Shown one piece after another: positions 1-7,601 of a DNA stretch of 64,000 nucleotides. Source of the stretch: Kineococcus rubinsiae (GTDB lineage Bacteria > Actinomycetota > Actinomycetes > Actinomycetales > Kineococcaceae). The notes under the pieces were generated by a model, which saw nothing but the letters and a program-made list of their open reading frames with translations, was not told the DNA's origin and ran no database searches. The stretch is from contig NZ_VWPY01000008.1 in NCBI RefSeq assembly GCF_011839805.1, positions 1 through 64,000 on the forward strand, written 5' to 3'. Position 1 is the first letter of the stretch, and every line of letters begins with the position of its first letter. The position numbers and the translations under genes were made by a program.

Positions 1-473
1 CCGACGCCGCCCGCACCGCGAGCGCCCCGCGGACCACCTCGACGGCGGACGCCCCCGCGGCCCACGGAAGCACCACCGCCGGCCCCGACACCGCCGCCGA
101 CGGAACCGCCGCCGACGCGGCCGTCGCCGCCGCCCGGACCCGGCTGGGCCTGCCCTACGTCTGGGGCGCGACGGGCCCGTCCACCTGCGACTGCTCGGGG
201 CTCACGCAGTGGGCCTACCGGCAGGCGGGCACGGCGATCCCCCGCACGTCCCGGCAGCAGTACGCGGGCCTGCCGCGGGTGCCGCTGGACGCCCTGCGGC
301 CCGGCGACCTGGTCTTCTACGCGACGAGCTCCGACCCCGCGACGATCCACCACGTCGCGCTGTACCTCGGCGGCGGGAAGGTCCTGCACGCCCCGCACAC
401 GGGCGACGTGGTCCGCGAGGCCGGCGTCGCGATGCCGGGGCTGCTCGGCGCGGTGCGCCCCGCCGCCGGCTGA
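1..473 (+). CDS. C40 family peptidase (NlpC/P60), 3' part only
   Basis: The reading frame is open from the window edge, so the N-terminus is missing. About 156 residues remain: an Ala/Thr/Asp-rich stretch of roughly 45 residues, then an NlpC/P60 domain. Visible landmarks are YVWGATGPSTCDCSGL with the catalytic Cys in the DCSG block, the PRTSRQQY segment, PGDLVFY, and the catalytic His in HHVALYLGGG, followed by LHAPHTG. Such enzymes cut D-gamma-glutamyl-diaminopimelate bonds in peptidoglycan and are normally exported; the signal peptide would lie outside the window. It ends 94 nt before the pseudokinase gene in the same direction. The family is clear; the exact role (growth hydrolase or lytic enzyme) is not. 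Confidence 0.88.
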   Translation, partial: DAARTASAPRTTSTADAPAAHGSTTAGPDTAADGTAADAAVAAARTRLGLPYVWGATGPSTCDCSGLTQWAYRQAGTAIPRTSRQQYAGLPRVPLDALRPGDLVFYATSSDPATIHHVALYLGGGKVLHAPHTGDVVREAGVAMPGLLGAVRPAAG

Positions 474-567
474 GCGCGCGCGGACGGCCCCGGCGCAGCG
501 GCGCGCGCCCCTAGGATTGGCCCCGGCGGTCGAGGTCGGTCGCGCCCCCGGCGACGGCGGGTGCGCC

Positions 568-2169
568 GTGGAGCACGAGGGGGACGTTCTGGACGCCGTG
601 GGCCGCAGCACCGTGGCGGACCGCTACGCCCTCGACGGGGAGCCGGGCGGGGCGCCCGACGCGCGGCCGCGCCGCGCGCGCGACACGACGCTGGACCGCT
701 GGGTCCGCGTGCGCACCCTCGACGCCGCCGACGCCCGCGCCGCGGAGTTCCTCGACGCCGCCCGCCGCGCCGCGATGGTCAGCGACCCGCACGTCCCCCG
801 CGTCCTGGACGCCGGCACCGACCAGCGCCCCGGCGGCGGCACGGTCTACGTGGTCGAGGAGGACGTCGAGGGCCGCACTCTGACGGACCTGCTGCGCCAG
901 GGGCCCCTGCAGGCCCCCGCGGTGCGCTCGCTCGTCGGCGAGGTCGCCACGGCCCTGGACGCGGCCGCCCGCCGCGGCCTGCACCACACCCGCCTGACCC
1001 CGGACTCGGTCGTCCTCGGCCCGGACGGCGTCGTGCGCGTCGTCGGCCTGGGCCTGGAGGCCGCGCTGGAGAAGGACCCCCCGGTGGTCTCGGCCGCGCG
1101 CGCGACGGTGCTGGCCAACCGCGCGGACGCCGTCGGCCTCGTCGCGCTCGTCTACGCCGGGCTGACGGGCCGCTGGCCGGCGGCCGCGGGCATCGCGGCG
1201 CACCGCACCCTGCCCGCGGCCCCGTCCGGCGACGGGCACCCCGTGCCGCCGAAGGACATCCGCCCCGACGTCCCGAACGACCTCGACACCCTGTGCGTGG
1301 TCACGTTCGGCCCCCACGAGGACGGCCCGCGCGACCCGTCCGAGCTCGCCCTGCAGCTCGCGCCGTGGTCGATGGCCGTGTGGGCCGACGTGCTGCGCGA
1401 CATGCGCGGCGAGCGGGCCACGCGCGAGGTCCGGCAGCGGCTCGCGAGCCGCGAGGTCGTGCCCGACGAGGAGCCGCCGGTGCCCTTCGCGGCCCCGGCC
1501 TCGACGGGACGCCCGCCGCAGTCGGACTCCCGCCTGGTGCTGGCCATCGTCGCGGTCTGCGTGGTCGTCGGGCTCGTGGTCGCCCTGTGGCAGCTCAGCC
1601 GCATCGGCGTGCCCGGGGAGCTGTCGGGGCAGCCCGCGGCGACGTCCAGCGCCGCGCCGAGCACGCCGGCGGCCGAGAGCCCCGCCGCGCCGGCCCCGTC
1701 GACGACCCCGCCGCCCGCCGCCCCCGCCCCCGTCCCGCTGCGGGTCGCGGGTGTCACGGCCATCGACCCCGAGGGCGACGGCACGAGCCCCGGCGGCGTC
1801 GAGCGCACGGTCGACGGCGACCCGGCGAGCAGCTGGTCCAGCGAGCGCTACACCTCCGCGGGCTTCGGCGGCCTCAAGAGCGGCATCGGCCTGCTGGTGG
1901 ACCTCGGCGCGGACGTCGACGTCACCTCGGTCGTGCTGACCGACGCCGGCGAGGGCGGCCGCGTGGAGCTGCGCAACGCCCCGACCGGCGGCTACGAGGG
2001 CTCGGTGCCGGTCGCCGAGTCCGCGGCGGGCGGCGTCGCGACCCTGACGCCGCTCACCCCCGTCCGCACGCGCACGGTCCTGCTGTGGGTGACGCAGCTG
2101 CCGACCACGGACGGCCAGGCCCGCCTGACGGTGTCCGAGCTGCAGGTCCTCGGCACCCCGGTGCCGTGA
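568..2169 (+). CDS. Membrane-anchored pseudokinase-like protein with C-terminal discoidin-like domain
   Basis: Residues 20 to 280 resemble a Ser/Thr protein kinase fold (VYVVEEDVEGRTLTDLL hinge region; LHHTRLTPDSVVLGPDG where the catalytic loop should be), but I see no HRD, no DFG and no clear glycine loop. It is therefore probably catalytically dead. One membrane helix (LVLAIVAVCVVVGLVVALW) follows near residue 330, then a Pro/Ala/Ser linker, then a domain of about 140 residues with ERTVDGDPASSWSS, typical of F5/8-type C (discoidin-like) folds outside the cell. Actinobacteria often carry such a gene between murJ and sigM; here sigM follows with a 4-nt overlap. The start is uncertain: GTG 568 was chosen, TTG 517 and GTG 598 are alternatives. 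A -10-like TAGGAT sits at 512-517. Confidence 0.72.
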   Translation: MEHEGDVLDAVGRSTVADRYALDGEPGGAPDARPRRARDTTLDRWVRVRTLDAADARAAEFLDAARRAAMVSDPHVPRVLDAGTDQRPGGGTVYVVEEDVEGRTLTDLLRQGPLQAPAVRSLVGEVATALDAAARRGLHHTRLTPDSVVLGPDGVVRVVGLGLEAALEKDPPVVSAARATVLANRADAVGLVALVYAGLTGRWPAAAGIAAHRTLPAAPSGDGHPVPPKDIRPDVPNDLDTLCVVTFGPHEDGPRDPSELALQLAPWSMAVWADVLRDMRGERATREVRQRLASREVVPDEEPPVPFAAPASTGRPPQSDSRLVLAIVAVCVVVGLVVALWQLSRIGVPGELSGQPAATSSAAPSTPAAESPAAPAPSTTPPPAAPAPVPLRVAGVTAIDPEGDGTSPGGVERTVDGDPASSWSSERYTSAGFGGLKSGIGLLVDLGADVDVTSVVLTDAGEGGRVELRNAPTGGYEGSVPVAESAAGGVATLTPLTPVRTRTVLLWVTQLPTTDGQARLTVSELQVLGTPVP

Positions 2170-2768
2170 CGCCCCCGGCGGACGGCGACGCGCGCGACCC
2201 CCGCACCGACGCGGAGCTGGTCGCGGCCCACGTGGCGGGCGACCCGGACGCCTTCGGCGAGGTCGTGCGCCGCCACCGCGACCGCCTGTGGGCCGTGGCC
2301 CTGCGCACCACGGGCGACCGCGAGGAGGCCGCCGACGCCGTGCAGGACGCGCTGGTGTCCGCGCTGCGGGCCGCGGACCGCTTCCGCGGCGACTCGGCCG
2401 TGACGACCTGGCTGCACCGCATCGTCGTCAACGCCTGCCTGGACCGGGCGCGCCGGCGGGCCGTGCGGCCCACCCGGCCGCTGGAGGAGGAGGTCGGCCC
2501 GGGCGGCGAGGACTCGCGGCGCACGGGTGCCGCACCGGCCGTGGTGCCGGACCAGACGCCGTCGGTCCAGACCCGCCTGGACGTGACGCAGGCCCTGGCG
2601 CGGCTGCCCGAGGCGCAGCGGGCCGCGCTGGTGCTGGTGGACATGTACGACGTGCCGGTCGCCGAGGCCGCGGAGATCCTCGGCGTTGCGGTCGGCACGG
2701 TGAAGTCGCGCTGCTCGCGGGGGCGCGCGGCGCTGGCGGAGGTCCTGGGTGTCGCAGGGAACCGCTGA
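2166..2768 (+). CDS. sigM: ECF RNA polymerase sigma factor, SigM-like
   Basis: The protein has 200 residues and starts at a GTG that overlaps the stop of the pseudokinase gene (GTGA). Sigma-70 region 2 covers about residues 15 to 90 (DPDAFGEVVRRHRDRLWAVA, then DAVQDALVSALR and TTWLHRIVVNACLD). A charged linker follows, and region 4 covers about 135 to 195 (LARLPEAQRAALVLVDMYD, then VAEAAEILGVAVGTVKSRCSRGR). It directs RNA polymerase to an extracytoplasmic-function regulon, in mycobacterial SigM linked to redox and envelope genes. Gene order (pseudokinase, this gene, anti-sigma, trxBA) supports the SigM name. It is probably held by the product of the next gene. Confidence 0.9.
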   Translation: MTPPADGDARDPRTDAELVAAHVAGDPDAFGEVVRRHRDRLWAVALRTTGDREEAADAVQDALVSALRAADRFRGDSAVTTWLHRIVVNACLDRARRRAVRPTRPLEEEVGPGGEDSRRTGAAPAVVPDQTPSVQTRLDVTQALARLPEAQRAALVLVDMYDVPVAEAAEILGVAVGTVKSRCSRGRAALAEVLGVAGNR

Positions 2769-2849
2769 GCCCGCGGGGGCGTCGGAGGACGGGTGGCACG
2801 GCGGCGGTGCAGCCGCCACCAGGAGCGGGGACGGGCGAGGGAGGTGGAC

Positions 2850-3647
2850 GTGAGCAGCAGCGACGAGGAGCAGGACGACGCCGGCGTGGCGGCCTTCGAC
2901 GCCTCCGCGCGGGCGGTCGGCGACCTCCTGCGCGCCGCGGCCGCTCAGGACGGCCCGATGCCCGCCGACGTCGTCGCCCGCCTGGACGCGGCGCTCGGCG
3001 CGGCCCGGGTCGAGACGCGCGTCGCCTCCCTCGACCACCGGCGCCGGCGCGCCCGCCGCTGGAACCGGGTGCTCGCCGCGGCCGCCGGCGTCGTGCTGGG
3101 CGGCGGTGGGTACCTGGCGAGCCAGGCCGACCTCGGCGGCGGGGCCGCGTCGTCCACGTCGGCCGGGTCCGCGGCCGGCGCCCCGGCGATGAGCAGCGGC
3201 GGGGTCGAGCGCAAGGACGCGTCGGGCCCCGTGGCGGTGCCCGACCCCCCGGTCGTGTCCAGCGGCGCCGACTACGGCGACCCCGCGGCCCTGCAGGCGG
3301 GGGCGGCCGCGGTCGTCGCCGCGTCGGGGCAGCCGGGGCAGCCGGGGCAGCCGGGGCAGCCGGGGCAGCCGGGGCCCGACCGGACGCTGCTCACCTCCCC
3401 GCAGGACGCCGCGGGCGAGGACCGCGGCGACCCCGCGGTGGCGCAGTCCCTGAGCTGCGCGCAGGCCGCCGGGGTCGACCCGGCCACCGTGCTCGGCATC
3501 GACCTGGCGCAGTGGCGCGGCACCCCCGCCGCGGTCGTCGTCTCCCCCGCGGGCCCGGGCCGCGTGCAGGTCACGGTCCTCGCCCGCGACTGCGTCCCGG
3601 GCGAGGCACCGCTGGCGGCGCAGGCGGTCGCCGGCCCCGTCCCGTAG
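2850..3647 (+). CDS. Membrane-anchored anti-sigma factor partner of the SigM-like protein
   Basis: The protein has 265 residues. The start is set by a strong GAGGGAGG ribosome site just before GTG 2850. The N-terminal 75 residues are cytoplasmic and acidic to basic; one membrane helix follows (RVLAAAAGVVLGGGGYLA, about residues 73 to 90). The outside part is low in complexity: it holds five GQP tripeptide repeats and ends in a Cys-containing segment (SCAQAAG ... ARDCVPGE, one Cys each) that could form a disulfide. No zinc-binding HxxxCxxC motif is visible, so it is not a classical ZAS anti-sigma factor. Its position after sigM is the main evidence for the role. Confidence 0.68.
   Translation: MSSSDEEQDDAGVAAFDASARAVGDLLRAAAAQDGPMPADVVARLDAALGAARVETRVASLDHRRRRARRWNRVLAAAAGVVLGGGGYLASQADLGGGAASSTSAGSAAGAPAMSSGGVERKDASGPVAVPDPPVVSSGADYGDPAALQAGAAAVVAASGQPGQPGQPGQPGQPGPDRTLLTSPQDAAGEDRGDPAVAQSLSCAQAAGVDPATVLGIDLAQWRGTPAAVVVSPAGPGRVQVTVLARDCVPGEAPLAAQAVAGPVP
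3326..3370 (+). repeat. Five 9-bp tandem repeats (ggggcagcc) in the anti-sigma gene
   Basis: Five perfect copies of ggggcagcc run head to tail and encode the repeated tripeptide Gly-Gln-Pro in the predicted extracytoplasmic linker. Slippage would add or remove whole tripeptides without shifting the frame. Confidence 0.95.
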
Positions 3648-3681
3648 GCGCCGCGGACGGCTCACCGCGGAGCCCCCGGCG

Positions 3682-3708
3682 GGGAACAGCGCACCCGTAC
3701 GATCGGTT
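3682..3708 (+). promoter_or_regulatory. SigR/SigH-type ECF promoter of trxBA
   Basis: GGGAAC at 3682-3687 is followed by exactly 18 nt and GTT at 3706-3708. This matches the GGAAT-N18/19-GTT pattern known for SigR-type (RpoE-like) promoters of thioredoxin genes in Streptomyces and mycobacteria, apart from C for T at the fifth base. It lies 72 nt before the trxB start. The match is seen directly; which sigma factor reads it is inferred. Confidence 0.65.
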
Positions 3709-3780
3709 GAGACAGCAGCACGACGCGACAGGTGATCAGCACCTGGAGCACCTCCCGATCACGGAAGCAGGTCTGACGCG

Positions 3781-4812
3781 GTGGACGACGTCCGGAACGT
3801 CATCGTCATCGGCTCGGGACCGGCGGGCTACACCGCCGCCCTCTACGCCGCGCGGGCAGACCTGGCGCCCCTGGTCTTCGAGGGGTCCGTCACGGCCGGC
3901 GGTGCCCTCATGAACACCACCGAGGTCGACAACTTCCCCGGCTTCCCCGAGGGCATCCTCGGGCCGGACCTCATGGACGGCATGCGCGCGCAGGCCGAGC
4001 GCTTCGGCGCCGAGCTCGTCACGGACGACGTCGTCGAGGTCCGCCTCGACGGCGAGGTCAAGGAGGTCGTCACCGGCAGCGGCGGCACCTACCGCGCCCA
4101 CTCCGTGATCCTCTCCCTGGGCTCCGCCTACCGCGAGCTCGGCCTGCCCGACGAGAAGCGGCTCTCCGGCCGCGGCGTCAGCTGGTGCGCGACCTGCGAC
4201 GGGTTCTTCTTCCGCGACCAGGACATCGTCGTGGTCGGCGGCGGCGACTCCGCCGTCGAGGAGGCGACGTTCCTCACGAAGTTCGCCCGCACCGTGACGA
4301 TCGTCCACCGCCGCGACGCGCTGCGCGCCTCGAAGATCATGGTCAAGCGCGCCGAGAACGACCCGAAGATCCGCTTCGCGTGGAACTCCGAGGTCGTCGG
4401 GATCCAGGGCGAGCAGAAGGTCACCGGCCTCCGGCTGCGCGACACGGTCACGGGCGAGGAGCGCGACGTGGCGGCCACCGGCCTGTTCGTCGCCATCGGC
4501 CACGAACCCCGCACGGCCATCGTGAAGGGGCAGGTCGACCTCGACGAGAACGGGTTCATCCTCGTCGACGGCCGCAGCTCGCGGACGAACCTCCCCGGGG
4601 TGTTCGCCGCCGGCGACGTGATCGACCACACCTACATGCAGGCCATCACCGCGGCCGGATCCGGTTGCGCCGCAGCGCTGGACGCGGAGCGGTTCCTCGC
4701 CGAGCGCCACGACGCGCAGCGCGAGGAGCAGCCCGTGCGCGAGGAGCTGACCACGCCGCCGGCCGACGAGGCCGACCTGGTCCCGCGCCCGCAGCCCCGC
4801 GTCACCGTCTGA
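3781..4812 (+). CDS. trxB: Thioredoxin-disulfide reductase
   Basis: This 343-residue FAD enzyme passes electrons from NADPH to thioredoxin in the cytoplasm. Visible motifs are the FAD-binding [16 protein letters not shown] near the N-terminus, the redox-active CATC (Cys136 and Cys139), the NADPH-binding [13 protein letters not shown] and the C-terminal FAD contact [23 protein letters not shown]. The last 30 or so residues are a variable charged tail. The GTG start gives the expected N-terminus ([15 protein letters not shown]). trxA follows after 53 nt and is probably in the same transcript, driven by the SigR-type promoter upstream. Confidence 0.97.
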   Translation: MDDVRNVIVIGSGPAGYTAALYAARADLAPLVFEGSVTAGGALMNTTEVDNFPGFPEGILGPDLMDGMRAQAERFGAELVTDDVVEVRLDGEVKEVVTGSGGTYRAHSVILSLGSAYRELGLPDEKRLSGRGVSWCATCDGFFFRDQDIVVVGGGDSAVEEATFLTKFARTVTIVHRRDALRASKIMVKRAENDPKIRFAWNSEVVGIQGEQKVTGLRLRDTVTGEERDVAATGLFVAIGHEPRTAIVKGQVDLDENGFILVDGRSSRTNLPGVFAAGDVIDHTYMQAITAAGSGCAAALDAERFLAERHDAQREEQPVREELTTPPADEADLVPRPQPRVTV

Positions 4813-4865
4813 CGGTCCGCGAACACCGCACGAACCCCCACCCGACCCAGCACAGGAGACCGGCC

Positions 4866-5189
4866 ATGAGCACCACCGCCCCCGTCACCGACGACACGTT
4901 CGACAGCGTCGTCCTGCAGGCCGACAAGCCCGTCCTCGTCGACTTCTGGGCCCCCTGGTGCGGCCCGTGCCGCCAGGTCGCCCCGATCCTCGAGGAGATC
5001 GCGGACGAGAACCGCGACAAGATCCAGGTCGTGAAGATCAACACGGACGAGAACCCGCGGATCGCCGCGAAGTACGGCGTGACGTCGATCCCGACGCTGA
5101 ACGTCTACTCCGGTGGCGAGGTCGTCAAGACCATCGTCGGCGCCCGCCCGAAGCCCGCGCTGCTCAAGGAGCTCAAGGACTTCCTCTGA
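4866..5189 (+). CDS. trxA: Thioredoxin
   Basis: The protein has 107 residues, the normal length for thioredoxin 1. The active site WCGPC is present (Cys32 and Cys35), as are the preceding VDFWAPW strand, the KINTDENPRIAAKYGVTSIPTL segment with the cis-proline and the C-terminal helix. It reduces protein disulfides in the cytoplasm and is recharged by the TrxB encoded just upstream. The ATG at 4866 follows an AGGAGA ribosome site. The gene ends at a pair of hairpins shared with the convergent acetyltransferase gene. Confidence 0.97.
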   Translation: MSTTAPVTDDTFDSVVLQADKPVLVDFWAPWCGPCRQVAPILEEIADENRDKIQVVKINTDENPRIAAKYGVTSIPTLNVYSGGEVVKTIVGARPKPALLKELKDFL

Positions 5190-5227
5190 TCCTCGGGCGC
5201 GGCTGACCCGCTGCGCCGCAACGCCTC

Positions 5228-5263
5228 GGAGCGCCGAAACCCCGCACGGGGTTCCGGCGCTCC
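5228..5263. terminator. Terminator hairpin after trxA
   Basis: A stem made of GGAGCGCCG and CGGCGCTCC encloses a second inner stem ACCCCG/CGGGGT with a tiny loop. It lies between the convergent trxA and acetyltransferase genes and fits a GC-rich bidirectional terminator without a T tract. Confidence 0.8.
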
Positions 5264-5281
5264 GTCGTTCCGCGGGGCTCC

Positions 5282-5302
5282 ACCCGTTGCCGCGCAACGG
5301 GT
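5282..5302. terminator. Second hairpin between trxA and the GNAT gene
   Basis: ACCCGTTGC and GCAACGGGT form a perfect 9-bp stem around CGC. It touches the stop codon of the minus-strand acetyltransferase gene and probably serves as its terminator. Confidence 0.65.
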
Positions 5303-5964
5303 CAGGTCTGCGAGACCCCGGTCAGCGAGGTGACGCGGACGCTGGCCAGCAGCCGCTCGAGGGCCTGCTCGACGTCCTCGCGCCAGCTGACGGCGTTCTT
5401 CAGCTCCAGCCGCAGCCGGGGGTGGCGGTGGTGCGGGCGCACGACGGTGAACCCGACGGACTCCAGCGTGTGGGCCGGCAGCACGCACGGGTCGGAGCTG
5501 TCGTGGGCGTCCTCGTCGTTGCCGTCCCCGCCCTTCGCGGTGGGCCCGCCGCCGAACGCCTCGACGGCCTTGATGCCGCGCTGCGTGAGGTCCTTGGCGG
5601 CGCTCTGGATCAGCATCCGGGCCAGGCCCTGGCCGCGGAAGGCGGGGTCGATCCAGCCCGTCATGAGCAGGACCGCGTCCCCGCTGACGGGGGACGTCGC
5701 GAAGCCGTTCTGGCGGGGCACGTACACCGGCGGCGCGTAGGTCACGAAGCCGACGGGCTGGTCGTCGACGTAGACGATCCGGCCGCAGGGGCCCCACTGC
5801 AGGAGGACCGTGGAGATCCACGCCTCCTTCTCGAAGTCCGGGTAGCCCGCCTCGGCGGCGCGCTGGCCGGCGACGGCGTCGAGCTCCCAGAAGACGCACC
5901 GGCGCGACGCCTTGGGCAGGTCGGAGACGGTGTCGAGCGTGAGCGGAGCCATCCGGCGACCCAT
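5302..5964 (-). CDS. GNAT family N-acetyltransferase
   Basis: The 220-residue protein has a C-terminal GNAT core: GRIVYVDDQPVGFVTY (beta 2-3), VLLMTGWIDPAFRGQGLARMLIQ with the acetyl-CoA pyrophosphate loop RGQGLA, and a late strand LESVGFTVVRPHHRHPRLRLEL. An acidic insert (GGDGNDEDAHDSSD) sits between the last two. The substrate cannot be told. Start ATG 5964 has a GGGAGGGGG ribosome site 8 nt upstream; the frame could be extended to 6093 but without coding character. Genes of this type often sit near trxA and parAB in actinobacteria, so it looks like a conserved origin-proximal gene. Confidence 0.83.
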   Translation of the reverse strand: MGRRMAPLTLDTVSDLPKASRRCVFWELDAVAGQRAAEAGYPDFEKEAWISTVLLQWGPCGRIVYVDDQPVGFVTYAPPVYVPRQNGFATSPVSGDAVLLMTGWIDPAFRGQGLARMLIQSAAKDLTQRGIKAVEAFGGGPTAKGGDGNDEDAHDSSDPCVLPAHTLESVGFTVVRPHHRHPRLRLELKNAVSWREDVEQALERLLASVRVTSLTGVSQT

Positions 5965-6224
5965 CGGGCTGTGCCCCCTCCCGGACGACCGCGCAGCGGC
6001 CATGACCCGTCGTCGGCGGTGGTGACCGCGCTCGCGCCGGTCACCCCGTACGAGGACGCGGCCGCGACACGGGCCGGAGCCCGTGCGCGTCACGCGTCGT
6101 CACGGGCATCCTAGGTGGAGGTCCCGCCTGGTGCGACGAGACCCGAGGCGCACCATGTAAGCCTGCACCACGCACCGCACCCCGTTCCACCCGCGCGATC
6201 CACCACGTGCCCCAGGAGGCCGTC

Positions 6225-7601
6225 ATGAGCCAGCACCCGCCGCCCTCGAGCCCGCCAGACGCGCCCGCCGCGTCCGCCGCGGCCGGGGCCGCGGCCGCCG
6301 GTTCGCGCCACGGCAACCGCCTGGACCGCTGGCGCGACACCTACGCCGCCCGCACCGCGTCGATGACGGCCTCGGAGATCCGGGCGCTGTTCGCCGTCGC
6401 CAACCGCCCCGAGGTCGTGTCCCTCGCCGGCGGCATGCCGTACCTGCCCGCGCTGCCGCTGGACGCCATCGCGGGCATCGCGCAGCGCCTGGTCGCCGAG
6501 CGCGGCGCCGTCGCGCTGCAGTACGGCTCCGGGCAGGGCGAGGAGGTGCTGCGCGAGCAGATCGTCGAGGTCATGCGCCAGCAGCAGATCCACGCCCACC
6601 CCGACGACGTCGTCGTCACCACGGGCTCCCAGCAGGCCCTCGACCTCGTCGCGCGCGTCTTCCTCGACCCGGGTGACGTCGTCGTGGCCGAGGCCCCCAG
6701 CTACGTGGGCGCGCTGAACGTCTTCCGCGCCTACCAGGCGCAGATCGTCCACGTCCCCATGGACGCGGACGGGCTGCAGCCGCAGGCGCTGGACGAGACG
6801 CTCACCCGCCTGGCCGCCCAGGGCCGCCGCGTGAAGTTCCTCTACACGGTGCCCAACCACCACAACCCGGCCGGCGTGACGCTCTCCCTGGAGCGGCGCC
6901 CCGCCGTCCTCGACGTCTGCCGCCGGCACGGCGTGCTGGTGCTCGAGGACGACCCGTACGCGCTGCTGGGCTTCGAGGGCGACCCGCTGCCCGCCCTGCG
7001 GTCGATGGACTCCGAGCTCGTCGTGCACCTGGGGTCCTTCTCGAAGACCTTCGCGCCCGGGTTCCGCGTGGGCTGGGCCGTCGCCCCGCACGCCGTGCGG
7101 GAGAAACTCGTGCTGGCCGCGGAGTCCGCGGTGCTGTGCCCGACGTCGTTCGGGCAGTTCGCGATCGCCGAGTACCTGCAGACCTACGACTGGCTGGGCC
7201 AGGTCAAGGTCTTCCGCGAGCTGTACCGGGAGCGGCGCGACGCCATGCTCGACGCCCTGGCCACGCACCTGCCGCAGGCCACGTGGACGCACCCCGACGG
7301 CGGCTTCTACGTCTGGCTGACGCTGCCCGACGGCCTGGACGCCAAGGCGATGCTGCCGCGGGCCGTGACCGCGCGGGTGGCGTTCGTGCCCGGCACGGCC
7401 TTCTACGCCGACGGGTCCGGCCGGCAGTCGATGCGGCTGTCGTACTGCTTCCCGACGGCCGACCGGATCCGCGAGGGCGTCCGGCGCCTCGCGGGCGTCG
7501 TCCAGGACGAGCTGGAGGTCCTGGAGACCTTCGGCTCGGTCGGCACCCCACCCCACGAACGCCAGGGCAGCGTGGACTCGCCCGGACCGGAGCTCGCATG
7601 A
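6225..7601 (+). CDS. PLP-dependent class I/II aminotransferase
   Basis: The protein has 458 residues, with a disordered Pro/Ala-rich N-terminus of about 30 residues. The fold type I core shows SLAGGMPY (substrate loop), ALQYGSGQGEEVLREQI, TTGSQQALDLVARVFLDPGD, TVPNHHNPAGVT, DDPYALLGFEG and the PLP lysine in GSFSKTFAPGFRVGW (Lys274). It belongs to the 2-aminoadipate/MocR-type aminotransferases but has no GntR DNA-binding domain. The amino donor is unknown. ATG 6225 follows AGGAGG; the upstream GTG at 6207 has no ribosome site. Its stop overlaps the start of the ligase gene (ATGA), so the two are translationally coupled. Confidence 0.88.
   Translation: MSQHPPPSSPPDAPAASAAAGAAAAGSRHGNRLDRWRDTYAARTASMTASEIRALFAVANRPEVVSLAGGMPYLPALPLDAIAGIAQRLVAERGAVALQYGSGQGEEVLREQIVEVMRQQQIHAHPDDVVVTTGSQQALDLVARVFLDPGDVVVAEAPSYVGALNVFRAYQAQIVHVPMDADGLQPQALDETLTRLAAQGRRVKFLYTVPNHHNPAGVTLSLERRPAVLDVCRRHGVLVLEDDPYALLGFEGDPLPALRSMDSELVVHLGSFSKTFAPGFRVGWAVAPHAVREKLVLAAESAVLCPTSFGQFAIAEYLQTYDWLGQVKVFRELYRERRDAMLDALATHLPQATWTHPDGGFYVWLTLPDGLDAKAMLPRAVTARVAFVPGTAFYADGSGRQSMRLSYCFPTADRIREGVRRLAGVVQDELEVLETFGSVGTPPHERQGSVDSPGPELA

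Noticed and set aside
561-2768. Long 735-codon frame across the pseudokinase and sigM
   Set aside because: Only the last 200 codons (from 2166) are coding. The rest is an Arg/Gly/Pro-rich shadow of the pseudokinase gene.
3326-3370. Possible CRISPR-like array
   Set aside because: The repeats are contiguous 9-mers without spacers and lie in a coding frame. No CRISPR array was seen in the window.
5965-6224. Possible small gene between the divergent GNAT and aminotransferase genes
   Set aside because: Frames there have no ribosome site, no domain and shadow-like composition; the gap probably holds only promoters.
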